Assembly: GCF_022867885.1 (NCBI RefSeq)
Contig: NZ_JALIFP010000041.1
Coordinates: 1 to 35,984 of the forward strand
DNA length: 35,984 bases
Source: Lederbergia sp. NSJ-179
GTDB taxonomy: Bacteria; Bacillota; Bacilli; Bacillales; Bacillaceae_C
Direction: 5' to 3'
Position 1 is the first letter of the stretch. Each line of letters opens with the position of its first letter. Below the pieces are notes generated by a model, which worked only from the letters and a program-made list of their open reading frames with translations, ran no database searches and was not told where the DNA came from. This document shows positions 1 to 10,685 of this stretch, one piece after another. The position numbers and the translations under genes were made by a program.

Positions 1-239
1 ATGAGAAGTCTGGTATCATAAATTATCCACATGTTGATAAGTCAGGTTTAAAAAAGCAATTTGTGGACAACGGGATTCGTATGCCCTTTTTTAGATGGTA
101 ATTATCAGAAAACAGCAACACATCCTTTTTTATACAAAAAAAGGAGTAAAATTCAACTTTTCACAAAAAAATAATGCCCTTATTTTTTGTTCATACAACA
201 AAAAATGATACAGCGCAAAAAGCTCCTTTGTAAAAGCAA
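1..239. other. AT-rich intergenic region upstream of the rplJ promoter
   Basis: No coding sequence is visible here. In Bacillus rplA lies just upstream of rplJ, but no end of rplA is seen, so the spacer before the rplJ promoter is at least 239 bp. It holds DnaA-box-like 9-mers at 23-31, 32-40 and 62-70, an inverted repeat at 124-144 (CCTTTTTT/AAAAAAGG), and two overlapping inverted repeats at 163-190 and 183-205 that share one arm. The hairpins could end or modulate transcripts arriving from upstream; that is inference. Confidence 0.6.
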
Positions 240-268
240 TTGACTTATAGCTATCCATCTGATATGAT
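240..268 (+). promoter_or_regulatory. Sigma-A promoter for rplJ-rplL
   Basis: The -35 box TTGACT (240-245) and -10 box TATGAT (263-268) are separated by exactly 17 bp. The site lies just ahead of the L10 leader, so transcription would start near 275. Confidence 0.8.
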
Positions 269-284
269 GTTAGCTGTTAAATAA

Positions 285-423
285 ATATACATTTGTACCG
301 TAGACAGCAGGTGCTAATTATTATAATTAGCTTAATTTCCCGCCGAGGTTCTTGCGATAAAACTCAATTTTTTTATGGATTGGGTGCAAAAGACCTCCAT
401 GTCTATGTATGGAGGTCTTTTGC
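285..423 (+). ncRNA. L10 leader RNA (autoregulatory leader of rplJL)
   Basis: The segment from about 294 (ACCGTAGACAGCAGGTGC) through the CCCGCCGAGG block near 341-350 matches the conserved part of the Firmicutes L10 leader, which binds L10(L12)4 and lowers rplJL expression when the stalk complex is in excess. It ends in a perfect 15-bp hairpin (386-400 with 409-423, loop GTCTATGT) that probably acts as the attenuator. The edges are approximate. Confidence 0.8.
386..423 (+). terminator. Attenuator hairpin of the L10 leader
   Basis: A perfect 15-bp inverted repeat (arms GCAAAAGACCTCCAT and ATGGAGGTCTTTTGC) encloses an 8-nt loop. The T run lies inside the 3' arm, so this may be a conditional rather than a full terminator. 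It lies 48 bp ahead of the rplJ start. Confidence 0.65.
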
Positions 424-471
424 TTCATATATACGGGTATGAATGTCATCTCGAATCCGGGAGGTGTAAGG

Positions 472-972
472 ATGAGTACAGTTATGGAACAAAAGCAACA
501 ACTTGTTGATGAAATCAGAGAAAAACTTCAGTCTAGTGTTTCAACAGTTGTGGTTGATTATCGTGGTTTAACGGTGGCACAGGTTACTGAACTTCGCAAA
601 CAACTTCGTGAAGCAGGCATCGACTTTAAAGTTTATAAAAATACAATGACTCGCCGTGCGGCAGAAGCAGCGGATCTTGCAGGACTTAATGACGCGCTAA
701 CAGGTCCGAATGCCATTGCTTTTAGTACAGAGGATGTTGTAGCACCTGCAAAAATTCTAAATGAATTTGCGAAGAAAAACGAGGCGCTTGAAATCAAAGC
801 TGGCGTTATTGAAGGGAATATCACCTCTGTTGAAGAGGTTAAGGCACTTGCAGAACTTCCATCTCGCGAAGGTTTGCTATCCATGTTGCTTAGCGTTCTT
901 CAAGCGCCAATGCGTAATTTGGCTCTTGCTACAAAGGCCGTTGCTGATCAAAAAGAAGAACAAGGTGCATAA
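472..972 (+). CDS. rplJ: 50S ribosomal protein L10
   Basis: L10 anchors the L7/L12 stalk on the large subunit and, with L12, binds 23S rRNA near the GTPase centre. The product is 166 aa, the usual Bacillus length. The N-terminal RNA-binding domain carries [19 protein letters not shown] and YKNTMTRRA, the middle has [18 protein letters not shown], and the C-terminal helix (about 135-166) would hold L12 dimers. I chose the ATG at 472, behind GGGAGGTG. A TTG at 409 in the same frame would start inside the attenuator hairpin and adds 21 residues foreign to the family. The gene is controlled by the L10 leader and is followed by rplL after 81 bp. Confidence 0.97.
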   Translation: MSTVMEQKQQLVDEIREKLQSSVSTVVVDYRGLTVAQVTELRKQLREAGIDFKVYKNTMTRRAAEAADLAGLNDALTGPNAIAFSTEDVVAPAKILNEFAKKNEALEIKAGVIEGNITSVEEVKALAELPSREGLLSMLLSVLQAPMRNLALATKAVADQKEEQGA

Positions 973-1053
973 TAGGCGAACGAATAGTATGAATATTGTT
1001 TTAAGCTGATGCGATAGAATACTTAAAAAACGATAAACGGAGGAACATAAATC

Positions 1054-1419
1054 ATGACGAAAGAACAAATCATTGATGCTGTCAAAGAAATGACAGTCCT
1101 TGAATTAAACGATCTTGTGAAAGCAATCGAAGAAGAATTTGGCGTAACGGCTGCTGCTCCTGTTGCTGTGGCTGGTGGCGCTGCTGGTGGCGAAGCTGCT
1201 GCAGAAAAAACAGAATTTGATGTAATCCTTGCAGGTGCAGGTGGTCAAAAAATCAAGGTGATTAAAGTTGTACGTGAAGTAACAGGTCTTGGCTTGAAAG
1301 AAGCGAAAGAACTTGTTGATAATGCTCCTAAAGCAGTGAAAGAAGGAGCTTCTAAAGAGGAAGCTGAAGAGATCAAAGGCAAACTTGAAGAGGTTGGAGC
1401 GGAAGTCGAAGTTAAGTAA
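1054..1419 (+). CDS. rplL: 50S ribosomal protein L7/L12
   Basis: L7/L12 forms the flexible multi-copy stalk that recruits and activates translational GTPases such as EF-G and EF-Tu. At 121 aa it has the normal three parts: an N-terminal dimerisation and L10-binding helix pair (about 1-32), an Ala/Gly-rich hinge (about 34-52), and a C-terminal factor-binding domain with [20 protein letters not shown]. It starts at the ATG behind CGGAGGA. It is co-transcribed with rplJ, and a terminator follows at 1437-1468. Confidence 0.97.
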   Translation: MTKEQIIDAVKEMTVLELNDLVKAIEEEFGVTAAAPVAVAGGAAGGEAAAEKTEFDVILAGAGGQKIKVIKVVREVTGLGLKEAKELVDNAPKAVKEGASKEEAEEIKGKLEEVGAEVEVK

Positions 1420-1436
1420 GAACCAATTAAATAAAA

Positions 1437-1468
1437 AGCTCGCTGTTTAACTTAATGGCGAGCTTTTT
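1437..1468 (+). terminator. Rho-independent terminator after rplL
   Basis: AAGCTCGC and GCGAGCTT form a stem around a 14-nt loop, followed by a run of T. It separates the stalk genes from ybxB and rpoB, so L12 can be made in excess over polymerase. Confidence 0.85.
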
Positions 1469-1521
1469 TGCCTAAGCTTTTCTCTGCCTGAACCCGCGAT
1501 TTCGAAAGGGGGCGACCATAA

Positions 1522-2121
1522 TTGGTTGATCACTATTTTTCACGACAGCCGGAAATCGCTAGTGACCCGATTTATTGGGATGCAACGCTGCGAAATCATT
1601 TGTTTCATTTCAAAACAGATCAAGGGGTATTTTCGAAGAATGAAGTCGACTTCGGTTCACGCTTCTTAATCGAATCTTTTCAAATGCCGGAAAGGGAAGG
1701 TCTGCTATTAGATATTGGTTGTGGCTATGGACCAATCGGTCTTGCCTTGGCAAAGGAATTTCCAGATCGGCAGGTCCACATGGTTGATATTAATCAAAGA
1801 GCGATTAAACTAGCAGAGGAAAATGCCCGGCTTAATCACATTCAAAATATCGACATCTATGAAAGTGATGGTTTGCAAAAAGTGAAGGAGATGAATTTTG
1901 CTGCGATTGTCACGAATCCACCCATTCGTGCGGGAAAACAGCTTGTCCATCAAATGTTTGAACAAAGTTATCAACATTTGATAACGGACGGAGAGCTATG
2001 GGTTGTCATTCAAAAGAAGCAAGGTGCTCCATCTGCAAAAAAGAAATTAGAAGACCTTTATCGTCAAGTGGAGACTTGGGAAAAAAGAAAAGGCTACTAT
2101 ATTTTAAAAGCAATAAAATGA
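1522..2121 (+). CDS. ybxB: RsmC-like class I SAM-dependent methyltransferase (YbxB)
   Basis: This is a 199-aa Rossmann-fold methyltransferase of the MTS/RsmC type. Motif I, DIGCGYGPIGL (about 64-74), binds S-adenosylmethionine. TNPPIRAGK (about 134-142) is the NPP[Y/I/F]-type motif of enzymes that modify exocyclic amino groups, typically guanine N2 in rRNA. The start is TTG at 1522 behind AAAGGGGGCG; the residues after it (VDHYFS) match the B. subtilis start. The gene lies between rplL and rpoB as in B. subtilis. The family points to 16S or 23S rRNA as substrate, but the exact target base cannot be told from the sequence. Confidence 0.9.
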   Translation: MVDHYFSRQPEIASDPIYWDATLRNHLFHFKTDQGVFSKNEVDFGSRFLIESFQMPEREGLLLDIGCGYGPIGLALAKEFPDRQVHMVDINQRAIKLAEENARLNHIQNIDIYESDGLQKVKEMNFAAIVTNPPIRAGKQLVHQMFEQSYQHLITDGELWVVIQKKQGAPSAKKKLEDLYRQVETWEKRKGYYILKAIK

Positions 2122-2150
2122 TTGACCTTGAAAATCCTTTGTGGTATTAT
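2122..2150 (+). promoter_or_regulatory. Promoter for rpoB-rpoC
   Basis: TTGACC (2122-2127) and TATTAT (2145-2150) have 17-bp spacing and begin right behind the ybxB stop codon. A second TATAAT (2153-2158) lies just downstream and could shift the start point. Confidence 0.65.
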
Positions 2151-2504
2151 TGTATAATGCTAATATAATGTTTTCTGATTATTTGCCTAAATAGTGAATA
2201 CAAGTATGGAATTTGGCAAAGTTGGAAAAGATTATAAAATAATAGTTCGTAATAGGAAAAATGTGGTTTTCAAAGCAAAACCCTTTTTCTTTTTGTCTAA
2301 GGATATTGCATTTTTTCTGAAAGACTTGAGAAAATGTCACTGTTAGAGCGTGTGCAAAAAGGAGGATAAAAAGGGCCAAGAAGTTTGAGGCGGCGCAGCT
2401 TTGAGCAGCGGAAAAGCAAGCCAACGAAGAAATTCGCAGTGTCTTTTTTACCGGACTTTTTGAACATCCATTATTAAAATGCACTATTTTGAGGGGTGAA
2501 TCAG
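2151..2504 (+). other. Long rpoB leader with terminator-like hairpin and orphan Shine-Dalgarno sequence
   Basis: About 350 bp without a convincing gene. A stem GGTTTT/AAAACC (2265-2270 with 2277-2282) is followed by CTTTTTCTTTTT, which resembles an intrinsic terminator inside the leader. Further on, AAAGGAGGATAAAAA (about 2358-2372) is a strong ribosome-binding site with no start codon at a usable distance. The next stretch (2373-2440) is richer in GC than its surroundings, with the repeated pieces TTTGAG and GCAGC. Control of rpoBC by attenuation is plausible but unproved. Confidence 0.55.
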
Positions 2505-5500
2505 TTGACAGGTCAACTTGTTCAGTACGGACGGCACCGCCAGCGCAGGAGCTTTGCGCGTATTAGTGAAGTATTGGAGCTACCGAACCTTATCGAAATC
2601 CAAACTTCTTCCTATCAGTGGTTTCTTGATGAGGGTTTAAAGGAAATGTTCCAAGATATTTCACCAATTGAGGATTTTGCCGGGAATCTATCATTGGAAT
2701 TTATTGATTACAGTCTAGGTGATCCCAAGTATTCTGTAGAAGAATCGAAAGAGCGAGATGCAACCTACTCAGCTCCTCTTCGAGTGAAGTTACGCCTTGT
2801 GAATAAGGAGACAGGGGAAGTTAAAGATCAAGATGTATTTATGGGTGATTTTCCGCTGATGACAGAAATGGGTACCTTTATTATTAACGGTGCTGAACGT
2901 GTCATTGTTTCCCAACTTGTACGCTCACCAAGTGTATACTATAGCGGAAAGATTGATAAAAATGGTAAAAAAGGCTTTGCCGCTACCGTTATTCCTAACA
3001 GAGGTGCTTGGCTCGAATACGAAACAGATGCGAAGGATGTTGTTTACGTGCGTATAGATCGCACAAGGAAATTGCCCGTAACGGTGCTTATACGTGCACT
3101 TGGTTTTGGCTCTGATCAAGAAATCATCGATTTAATTGGTGACAATGAATATCTTAGAAATACACTAGAAAAGGACAATACGGAAAGTATTGAAAAAGCC
3201 TTATTAGAAATATATGAACGCCTACGTCCTGGAGAACCGCCAACTGTTGAGAATGCGCGAAATTTAATGGTCTCTAGATTTTTCGATCCAAAACGTTATG
3301 ACCTTGCCAATGTAGGCCGTTATAAAATGAATAAAAAATTGCATATTAAAAATCGTTTATTTGGTCAAAGACTCGCTGAATCGCTTGCAGATCCTGAAAC
3401 AGGTGAAATCATTGCAGAAAAAGGGACGTTATTAGATCGACGCACACTAGATAAAATCCTTCCTAATCTGGAAAATGGCGCTGGGTTCAAAAAGTACAGC
3501 CAGCAATCAGGAGTTTTAGATGAAGATATTGTTGTGCAATCGATTAAAATTTATGCACCGAATGAAGACGATGATAAAGTGATCAATGTGATCGGTAATG
3601 CCTACGTGGAGGAAGAGATTAAAAATATTACACCTGCTGATATTATCTCTTCTATTAGCTATTTCTTTGATTTGCTATACGATGTCGGAAATACAGATGA
3701 TATTGATCATCTAGGAAATCGCCGTCTTCGTTCTGTTGGAGAATTACTTCAAAATCAGTTTAGAATCGGCCTTTCACGTATGGAAAGAGTCGTAAAAGAA
3801 CGAATGTCCATTCAGGATGTCAATACGATTACACCACAGCAGTTAATTAATATTCGTCCTGTTATTGCATCGATAAAAGAGTTTTTCGGAAGTTCGCAGC
3901 TTTCCCAGTTTATGGATCAGACCAATCCTCTTGCTGAATTAACGCATAAGCGTCGTTTATCAGCATTAGGACCTGGTGGTTTAACACGTGAGCGGGCTGG
4001 AATGGAAGTACGTGATGTCCATTATTCTCACTATGGGCGCATGTGTCCGATTGAAACGCCGGAAGGACCAAATATTGGATTGATTAACTCCCTTTCTACA
4101 TTTGCAAAGGTGAACCGTTTTGGCTTTATTGAAACACCTTACCGGAGAGTTGACCCTGAAACAGGTCTGCTCACAGACCAAATTGATTATTTAACAGCGG
4201 ATGAAGAAGATAATTATGTTGTCGCCCAAGCGAATGCCCCTCTTTCCGATGAAGGTGCCTTTTTAAACGAAGAAGTCATTGCTCGTTTCCGCGGTGAAAA
4301 TACCATTGTAAAAAAAGAGCGGATTGATTACATGGATGTATCACCAAAGCAAGTTGTTTCGGCAGCTACTGCTTGTATACCGTTCCTTGAAAATGACGAT
4401 TCAAACCGTGCTTTGATGGGAGCCAACATGCAACGGCAAGCTGTTCCACTAATGAAGCCAGAAGCACCACTAGTTGGAACCGGAATGGAATATGTATCCG
4501 CAAAAGACTCCGGTGCTGCTGTGATTTGCAAGCATGATGGGATTGTGGAACATGTGGAAGCGCGAGAAGTATGGGTCCGTGATATTCAAGAAGTGGCCGG
4601 TCAAGAGATTAAAGGTGATTTACGTAAATATCGGATGCAGAAGTTTATTCGTTCCAACCAAGGAACTTGCTATAATCAACGCCCCATTGTGAGTGTCGGT
4701 GATAGAGTGACCAAAGGTGAAATTCTTGGGGATGGCCCATCCATGGATTTAGGCGAACTTGCTCTTGGAAGAAATGTGCTTGTTGCCTTTATGACATGGG
4801 AAGGTTACAACTATGAAGATGCAATTATTATGAGTGAACGTTTGGTAAAAGATGATGTATATACATCGATTCATATTGAAGAATATGAATCAGAAGCGCG
4901 TGATACGAAGCTTGGACCAGAAGAAATGACACGTGATATTCCGAACGTGGGGGAAGATGCTCTCCGTAATCTAGATGAACGTGGCATTATTAGAGTCGGG
5001 GCAGAAGTAAAAGACGGCGATTTGCTTGTAGGAAAAGTAACACCTAAGGGCGTTACAGAACTTACTGCAGAGGAAAGATTGCTTCATGCAATATTTGGTG
5101 AGAAGGCCCGTGAAGTACGTGACACTTCTCTTCGTGTTCCACATGGAGGCGAAGGAATTGTTCTGGATGTGAAAGTCTTTAATCGTGAAGATGGAGATGA
5201 ACTACCACCGGGTGTAAATCAACTTGTCCGAGTTTATATTGTTCAAAAACGGAAAATATCCGAGGGCGACAAGATGGCTGGACGACATGGTAATAAAGGG
5301 GTTATTTCTCGAATTCTTCCAGAAGAAGATATGCCGTATATGCCAGATGGTACCCCTGTTGATGTCATGTTGAATCCGTTAGGTGTCCCATCACGTATGA
5401 ATATTGGTCAAGTTCTTGAACTTCATTTAGGAATGGCTGCAAGAGGCCTGAAACTTCACATGGCATCACCTGTATTTGATGGTGCCACAGAAGAAGATGT

Positions 5501-6059
5501 TTGGGATACGATTGAAGAAGCGGGAATGGCAAGGGATGCCAAAACGGTCTTATATGATGGTCGGACAGGTGAACCGTTCGATAACAGAGTATCTGTCGGA
5601 ATCATGTATATGATTAAATTGGCCCATGTGGTTGATGATAAACTGCATGCTCGTTCCACTGGTCCGTACTCTCTAGTCACTCAGCAACCACTTGGCGGTA
5701 AAGCTCAATTTGGCGGGCAACGCTTTGGTGAGATGGAAGTGTGGGCGCTAGAAGCTTACGGGGCAGCGTATACGCTCCAAGAAATATTAACGGTGAAGTC
5801 TGATGATGTTGTTGGTCGTGTGAAAACATATGAATCGATCGTCAAAGGTGATAATGTTCCAGATCCTGGAGTACCAGAATCTTTTAAAGTTCTCATAAAA
5901 GAACTTCAGAGCTTGGGTATGGATGTTAAAATCCTGTCAGGTGATGAGGAAGAGATCGAAATGCGGGATTTGGATGATGAAGAGGAATCACAACAAGCTG
6001 ATACATTAAATATTGCTCCAGATACAAAAGTTGAAGAAACTGCTGCATCAAGAGACTAA
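2505..6059 (+). CDS. rpoB: DNA-directed RNA polymerase subunit beta
   Basis: The beta subunit forms half of the polymerase active-site cleft and binds the growing RNA. The length is 1184 aa. The start is TTG at 2505, behind GAGGGGTGA, giving [12 protein letters not shown] as in B. subtilis; a GTG at 2496 overlaps that ribosome-binding site. The rifampicin-binding cluster (about residues 459-488: [17 protein letters not shown], then HKRRLSALG) looks wild type and hence rifampicin-sensitive. The C-terminal part holds the [14 protein letters not shown] and [21 protein letters not shown] blocks that contact beta' and the catalytic centre. The last 40 residues are acidic and variable, as usual in the genus. 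rpoC follows after 56 bp. Confidence 0.98.
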   Translation: MTGQLVQYGRHRQRRSFARISEVLELPNLIEIQTSSYQWFLDEGLKEMFQDISPIEDFAGNLSLEFIDYSLGDPKYSVEESKERDATYSAPLRVKLRLVNKETGEVKDQDVFMGDFPLMTEMGTFIINGAERVIVSQLVRSPSVYYSGKIDKNGKKGFAATVIPNRGAWLEYETDAKDVVYVRIDRTRKLPVTVLIRALGFGSDQEIIDLIGDNEYLRNTLEKDNTESIEKALLEIYERLRPGEPPTVENARNLMVSRFFDPKRYDLANVGRYKMNKKLHIKNRLFGQRLAESLADPETGEIIAEKGTLLDRRTLDKILPNLENGAGFKKYSQQSGVLDEDIVVQSIKIYAPNEDDDKVINVIGNAYVEEEIKNITPADIISSISYFFDLLYDVGNTDDIDHLGNRRLRSVGELLQNQFRIGLSRMERVVKERMSIQDVNTITPQQLINIRPVIASIKEFFGSSQLSQFMDQTNPLAELTHKRRLSALGPGGLTRERAGMEVRDVHYSHYGRMCPIETPEGPNIGLINSLSTFAKVNRFGFIETPYRRVDPETGLLTDQIDYLTADEEDNYVVAQANAPLSDEGAFLNEEVIARFRGENTIVKKERIDYMDVSPKQVVSAATACIPFLENDDSNRALMGANMQRQAVPLMKPEAPLVGTGMEYVSAKDSGAAVICKHDGIVEHVEAREVWVRDIQEVAGQEIKGDLRKYRMQKFIRSNQGTCYNQRPIVSVGDRVTKGEILGDGPSMDLGELALGRNVLVAFMTWEGYNYEDAIIMSERLVKDDVYTSIHIEEYESEARDTKLGPEEMTRDIPNVGEDALRNLDERGIIRVGAEVKDGDLLVGKVTPKGVTELTAEERLLHAIFGEKAREVRDTSLRVPHGGEGIVLDVKVFNREDGDELPPGVNQLVRVYIVQKRKISEGDKMAGRHGNKGVISRILPEEDMPYMPDGTPVDVMLNPLGVPSRMNIGQVLELHLGMAARGLKLHMASPVFDGATEEDVWDTIEEAGMARDAKTVLYDGRTGEPFDNRVSVGIMYMIKLAHVVDDKLHARSTGPYSLVTQQPLGGKAQFGGQRFGEMEVWALEAYGAAYTLQEILTVKSDDVVGRVKTYESIVKGDNVPDPGVPESFKVLIKELQSLGMDVKILSGDEEEIEMRDLDDEEESQQADTLNIAPDTKVEETAASRD

Positions 6060-6115
6060 TTTTTTTAGGTTGCAAAAAGGGTAAAAACCTGTAGACGAAA
6101 AGGGAGGTAGGCCCC

Positions 6116-9100
6116 TTGCTGGATGTTAATAATTTTGAGTATATGAAAATTGGCCTTGCTTCACCGGACAAAATTCGTTCTTGGTCATTCGGGGAAGTCA
6201 AGAAACCAGAAACGATTAACTATCGTACATTAAAACCCGAAAAAGACGGTTTGTTTTGTGAACGAATTTTTGGACCTTCTAAAGACTGGGAATGCCATTG
6301 CGGAAAATATAAACGAGTTCGTTACAAGGGCGTTGTGTGTGACCGTTGTGGAGTTGAAGTAACACGTACAAAAGTACGAAGAGAGAGAATGGGCCATATA
6401 GAATTGGCAGCACCAGTTTCTCATATTTGGTACTTTAAAGGGATACCAAGCAGAATGGGACTTGTTCTTGACATGTCCCCCCGTGCCCTTGAAGAAATCA
6501 TCTATTTCGCCTCCTATGTTGTTACAGATGTAGGAGACACGACACTCGATAAAAAACAACTTTTGTCTGAGAAGGAATATCGTGTATACCGAGAAAAATA
6601 TGGCGCGAAATTCCAAGCCTCCATGGGAGCAGAAGCCATTAAAAAGCTTTTGCAAGATATTGACTTGGAAAAAGAGGTTGAACACTTGAAGGAAGAATTA
6701 AAAACCGCTCAAGGACAACGACGGACTCGTGCGATTAAACGCCTTGAAGTTTTGGAAGCTTTCCGTCATTCAGGAAATAATCCTGATTGGATGATCTTGG
6801 ATGTGCTCCCTGTCATTCCTCCAGAATTACGCCCAATGGTGCAATTAGAAGGTGGCCGTTTTGCTACATCGGATTTGAATGATCTATATCGTCGTGTCAT
6901 CAATCGTAATAATCGTTTAAAAAGATTATTAGATCTTGGTGCACCAAGTATTATTGTGCAAAATGAAAAACGAATGTTACAAGAAGCTGTGGATGCTTTA
7001 ATTGACAATGGAAGAAGAGGCAGACCTGTTACAGGACCTGGTAATCGCCCACTGAAATCTTTATCCCATATGTTAAAAGGGAAACAAGGGCGTTTCCGGC
7101 AAAACTTACTTGGGAAACGGGTTGACTATTCGGGACGTTCGGTTATCGTGGTTGGCCCTAATTTGAAAATGTATCAATGTGGGTTGCCAAAAGAAATGGC
7201 TTTAGAGCTATTTAAACCTTTTGTAATGAAAGAGCTGGTTGAAAAGAACCTTGCTCATAATATTAAAAGTGCAAAAAGGAAAATTGAACGTGTTCATCCA
7301 GAAGTTTGGGATGTGCTTGAGGATGTCATCCGTGAACACCCCGTTCTATTAAACCGAGCACCGACTCTTCATAGACTTGGTATTCAAGCTTTCGAACCAA
7401 CTCTTGTAGAAGGAAGAGCCATCCGTTTGCATCCACTTGTTTGTACCGCCTATAATGCGGATTTTGATGGAGACCAAATGGCGGTTCACGTTCCATTATC
7501 TGCAGAGGCGCAGGCTGAGGCACGTATATTAATGCTTGCAGCTCAAAACATTTTGAATCCTAGGGATGGTAAACCGGTTGTTACACCTTCGCAGGACATG
7601 GTACTTGGAAACTATTATCTCACTTTAGAGCGTGAAAATGCGGATGGAGAAGGAATGGTTTTCAAAGATACAAATGAAGCGTTGCTTGCTTATCAAAACG
7701 GTTATGTTCATTTGCATTCACGTATCGCGATTCATGCGAATTCCTTAGTGAATGAAACGTTTACAGATGAGCAAAGAAGAAAATTACTCGTTACAACGGT
7801 TGGGAAAATTATTTTTAATGAAATTCTTCCACCATCTTTTCCGTTTATTAATGAACCGACAGATGAAAATCTTATAGGAAATACACCAGATCGTTATTTT
7901 ATTGATACAACGACAGATGTGAAGGAACATATTAAACAACAACCGCTTATCCCGCCCTTTAAGAAAAAAATATTAGGGAATATTATTTCTGAGATCTTTA
8001 AGAGATTCCAAATTACGGAAACTTCTAAGATGTTGGAGCGCATGAAAAATTTGGGATTCAAATATTCCACTAAGGCAGGTATTACAGTGGGGGTTTCCGA
8101 TATTGTTGTTCTTGGTGAAAAGGAAACGATATTGCATGAAGCACAAAATAAAGTAGATAACGTCATGAAACAATTTAGGCGGGGTCTGATTACAGAAGAA
8201 GAACGCTATGATCGCGTCATTTCCATTTGGAGTGGAGCGAAAGATAAGATTCAAGATAAATTAATGGATTCTTTGGAAAGGTTGAACCCGATTTACATGA
8301 TGAGTGACTCGGGTGCACGGGGAAATGCTTCTAACTTTACCCAACTAGCTGGTATGCGTGGGCTAATGGCTAACCCTGCAGGTAGAATTATTGAATTGCC
8401 GATTAAATCCAGTTTCCGTGAAGGATTGACCGTGTTGGAATACTTTATTTCCACACATGGGGCACGTAAAGGCCTAGCAGATACAGCTCTTAAAACAGCA
8501 GATTCAGGCTATCTAACACGACGTCTGGTCGATGTTGCGCAGGATGTTATTATTCGAGAAGATGATTGTGGTACGGACCGAGGCCTTCGTGTTACTGCAT
8601 TGAAAGACGGCTCTGAAGTGATAGAAACACTGGAAGAACGTTTAATTGGCCGTTTCGCAAGAAGTAAAATTGTTCACCCAGAAACAGGCGAGATTCTTGC
8701 AAATGAAAATGAATTGATTAATGAAGACATGGCAAAAGAGATTGAAAATGCCGGAGTGGAAGAGGCTTGGATTCGTTCCGCCTTTACATGTAATACTCGA
8801 CATGGTGTTTGCAAAAAATGTTACGGGCGTAATCTTGCCACAGGGTCGATTGTGGATGTTGGGGAAGCGGTCGGAATCATTGCAGCACAATCGATTGGTG
8901 AACCAGGAACTCAGCTAACAATGAGAACTTTCCATACTGGTGGTGTTGCAGGGGACGATATTACCCAAGGTCTACCGCGTATTCAAGAGTTATTTGAGGC
9001 ACGTAATCCAAAGGGACAATCCGTCATTACAGAAATTGGAGGTATTGTAACATCCATTTCTGAAGGTCGAGATCGTCAGCACGAAATTGTGATTCAAGGA

Positions 9101-9712
9101 AAAGTTGAAACGCGCACTTACAATGCCCCTTATACCTCTAGACTTAAGGTGGCAGTCAACGATGAGGTAGAACGTGGCCAAGAGCTGACAGAGGGTTCCA
9201 TAGATCCGAAAGAGTTGTTGCGAATTCTTGATGTCAAGGCGGTGCAGGAATACTTGCTGCGTGAAGTTCAAAAGGTATACCGGATGCAAGGGGTAGAAAT
9301 CGGCGATAAACACGTAGAGGTTATGGTACGCCAAATGCTGAGAAAAGTAAGAGTAACAGATGCTGGCGATACAGATGTATTACCAGGTACACTTCTTGAT
9401 ATTCATCAGTTTACAGAAGCGAATAGAAAGACGCTTCTTGAGGGCAAACAACCTGCAATTGGTCGTCCAGTTCTCCTTGGTATTACAAAGGCATCTTTGG
9501 AGACAGATTCATTCTTATCTGCTGCTTCTTTCCAAGAAACCACTAGGGTTCTTACAGATGCAGCAATCAAAGGCAAAACAGATGAACTTCTTGGTCTGAA
9601 AGAAAATGTCATTATCGGTAAATTGGTTCCTGCTGGAACAGGCATGCAACGTTACCGAAAAATGACTGTCACGACGGCGGAAGAAGAACAACAATTAGAA
9701 TCAGCCGAATAA
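6116..9712 (+). CDS. rpoC: DNA-directed RNA polymerase subunit beta'
   Basis: The beta' subunit carries the catalytic magnesium and the DNA clamp. It is 1198 aa, close to the 1199 of B. subtilis. The zinc ribbon is C60, C62, C75 and C78. The absolutely conserved NADFDGDQM gives the metal-binding aspartates D449, D451 and D453. Downstream are the bridge-helix and trigger-loop regions ([33 protein letters not shown]) and the second zinc site (CGT, then [11 protein letters not shown]). The start is TTG at 6116 behind AGGGAGG. It is co-transcribed with rpoB and ends ahead of a GC-rich hairpin. Confidence 0.98.
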   Translation: MLDVNNFEYMKIGLASPDKIRSWSFGEVKKPETINYRTLKPEKDGLFCERIFGPSKDWECHCGKYKRVRYKGVVCDRCGVEVTRTKVRRERMGHIELAAPVSHIWYFKGIPSRMGLVLDMSPRALEEIIYFASYVVTDVGDTTLDKKQLLSEKEYRVYREKYGAKFQASMGAEAIKKLLQDIDLEKEVEHLKEELKTAQGQRRTRAIKRLEVLEAFRHSGNNPDWMILDVLPVIPPELRPMVQLEGGRFATSDLNDLYRRVINRNNRLKRLLDLGAPSIIVQNEKRMLQEAVDALIDNGRRGRPVTGPGNRPLKSLSHMLKGKQGRFRQNLLGKRVDYSGRSVIVVGPNLKMYQCGLPKEMALELFKPFVMKELVEKNLAHNIKSAKRKIERVHPEVWDVLEDVIREHPVLLNRAPTLHRLGIQAFEPTLVEGRAIRLHPLVCTAYNADFDGDQMAVHVPLSAEAQAEARILMLAAQNILNPRDGKPVVTPSQDMVLGNYYLTLERENADGEGMVFKDTNEALLAYQNGYVHLHSRIAIHANSLVNETFTDEQRRKLLVTTVGKIIFNEILPPSFPFINEPTDENLIGNTPDRYFIDTTTDVKEHIKQQPLIPPFKKKILGNIISEIFKRFQITETSKMLERMKNLGFKYSTKAGITVGVSDIVVLGEKETILHEAQNKVDNVMKQFRRGLITEEERYDRVISIWSGAKDKIQDKLMDSLERLNPIYMMSDSGARGNASNFTQLAGMRGLMANPAGRIIELPIKSSFREGLTVLEYFISTHGARKGLADTALKTADSGYLTRRLVDVAQDVIIREDDCGTDRGLRVTALKDGSEVIETLEERLIGRFARSKIVHPETGEILANENELINEDMAKEIENAGVEEAWIRSAFTCNTRHGVCKKCYGRNLATGSIVDVGEAVGIIAAQSIGEPGTQLTMRTFHTGGVAGDDITQGLPRIQELFEARNPKGQSVITEIGGIVTSISEGRDRQHEIVIQGKVETRTYNAPYTSRLKVAVNDEVERGQELTEGSIDPKELLRILDVKAVQEYLLREVQKVYRMQGVEIGDKHVEVMVRQMLRKVRVTDAGDTDVLPGTLLDIHQFTEANRKTLLEGKQPAIGRPVLLGITKASLETDSFLSAASFQETTRVLTDAAIKGKTDELLGLKENVIIGKLVPAGTGMQRYRKMTVTTAEEEQQLESAE

Positions 9713-9729
9713 CGGAAAAACAGGATAAT

Positions 9730-9760
9730 CCGCCGGGAATATCCCGGCGGGTCAATTTTA
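9730..9760 (+). terminator. Terminator-like hairpin after rpoC
   Basis: A perfect stem CCGCCGGG/CCCGGCGG (9730-9737 with 9743-9750) is followed by GGTCAATTTTA. The T tract is short, so termination may be partial. Confidence 0.6.
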
Positions 9761-9782
9761 ACGATAATTTTGCTGTTTGTTA

Positions 9783-9811
9783 TTGACATTAAAAATGGCA
9801 GATGATACTAT
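9783..9811 (+). promoter_or_regulatory. Promoter of the str operon (ybxF-rpsL-rpsG-fusA)
   Basis: A consensus -35 box TTGACA (9783-9788) and a -10 box TACTAT (9806-9811) are 17 bp apart, 47 bp upstream of the ybxF start. Confidence 0.8.
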
Positions 9812-9858
9812 ATTCAAGGTGAACTTACATTAACCTGTTACTTTGGAGGATTTGCGAA

Positions 9859-10107
9859 TTGTCTTATGAAAAAGTGTCACAGGCTGAGAATGTAATCATA
9901 GGAACAAAACAGACAGTCAGAGCTCTTAAGTCAGGGCATGTTCTTGAGGTTCTGATTGCATCTGATGCAGAACCGAGAATTTTGCATTCTATTATTCAGG
10001 CCGCAGAAGATGCAAGCGTACCGATTACCATGGTAGACTCGATGAGAGAACTTGGTAAAGCATGCGGTATTGATGTGGGGGCAACGGCCGCTGCCATCTT
10101 ACTTTAA
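9859..10107 (+). CDS. ybxF: L7Ae-family k-turn-binding ribosomal protein YbxF
   Basis: YbxF is a small L7Ae/L30e/S12e/Gadd45-fold protein known in B. subtilis to bind kink-turn RNA and associate with ribosomes. The product is 82 aa, the same as B. subtilis, with the family core GTKQTVRALKSG near the N-terminus and LGKACGIDVGATAAAILL at the C-terminus. The start is TTG at 9859, behind TTTGGAGGA. It is the first gene of the str operon. A strong hairpin with a T run lies between it and rpsL, so it may be expressed apart from the genes that follow. Confidence 0.92.
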   Translation: MSYEKVSQAENVIIGTKQTVRALKSGHVLEVLIASDAEPRILHSIIQAAEDASVPITMVDSMRELGKACGIDVGATAAAILL

Positions 10108-10110
10108 GGT

Positions 10111-10146
10111 GTTTTTGCAGATACCACCTGCAAAAACTTGTTTTTT
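10111..10146 (+). terminator. Intrinsic terminator or attenuator between ybxF and rpsL
   Basis: A perfect 10-bp stem GTTTTTGCAG/CTGCAAAAAC (10111-10120 with 10128-10137) is followed by TTGTTTTTT. I see no good promoter between it and rpsL, so it is probably a partial terminator or attenuator rather than the operon end. Confidence 0.7.
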
Positions 10147-10190
10147 GCTTTAAAAAGAACCACCTGGATGTGTGGACTTAATTTTATTAA

Positions 10191-10631
<441 letters not shown>

Positions 10632-10685
10632 TGTTTGAACAAACGATAAGAAATAAGAATGATATAACTGAAAGGAGGAAACAAT

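Noticed and set aside
1-239. CRISPR-like or coding content in the upstream AT-rich region
   Set aside because: The repeats are hairpins and not spaced direct repeats, and stop codons occur in all frames.
409-471. Extension of rplJ to a start at 409
   Set aside because: That codon lies inside the attenuator hairpin, and the extra 21 residues do not belong to L10; ATG 472 has the proper ribosome-binding site.
2335-2370. An 11-codon frame (ATG at about 2335) in the rpoB leader, considered as a leader peptide
   Set aside because: It has no ribosome-binding site in front, and its end merely overlaps the AAAGGAGG motif.
3879-3970. Rifampicin-resistance changes in rpoB
   Set aside because: The cluster from [11 protein letters not shown] to RRLSALG matches the wild-type Bacillus sequence.
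6230-6685. A 151-codon minus-strand frame inside rpoC
   Set aside because: It is a shadow of the beta' zinc-ribbon region, with no start signal.
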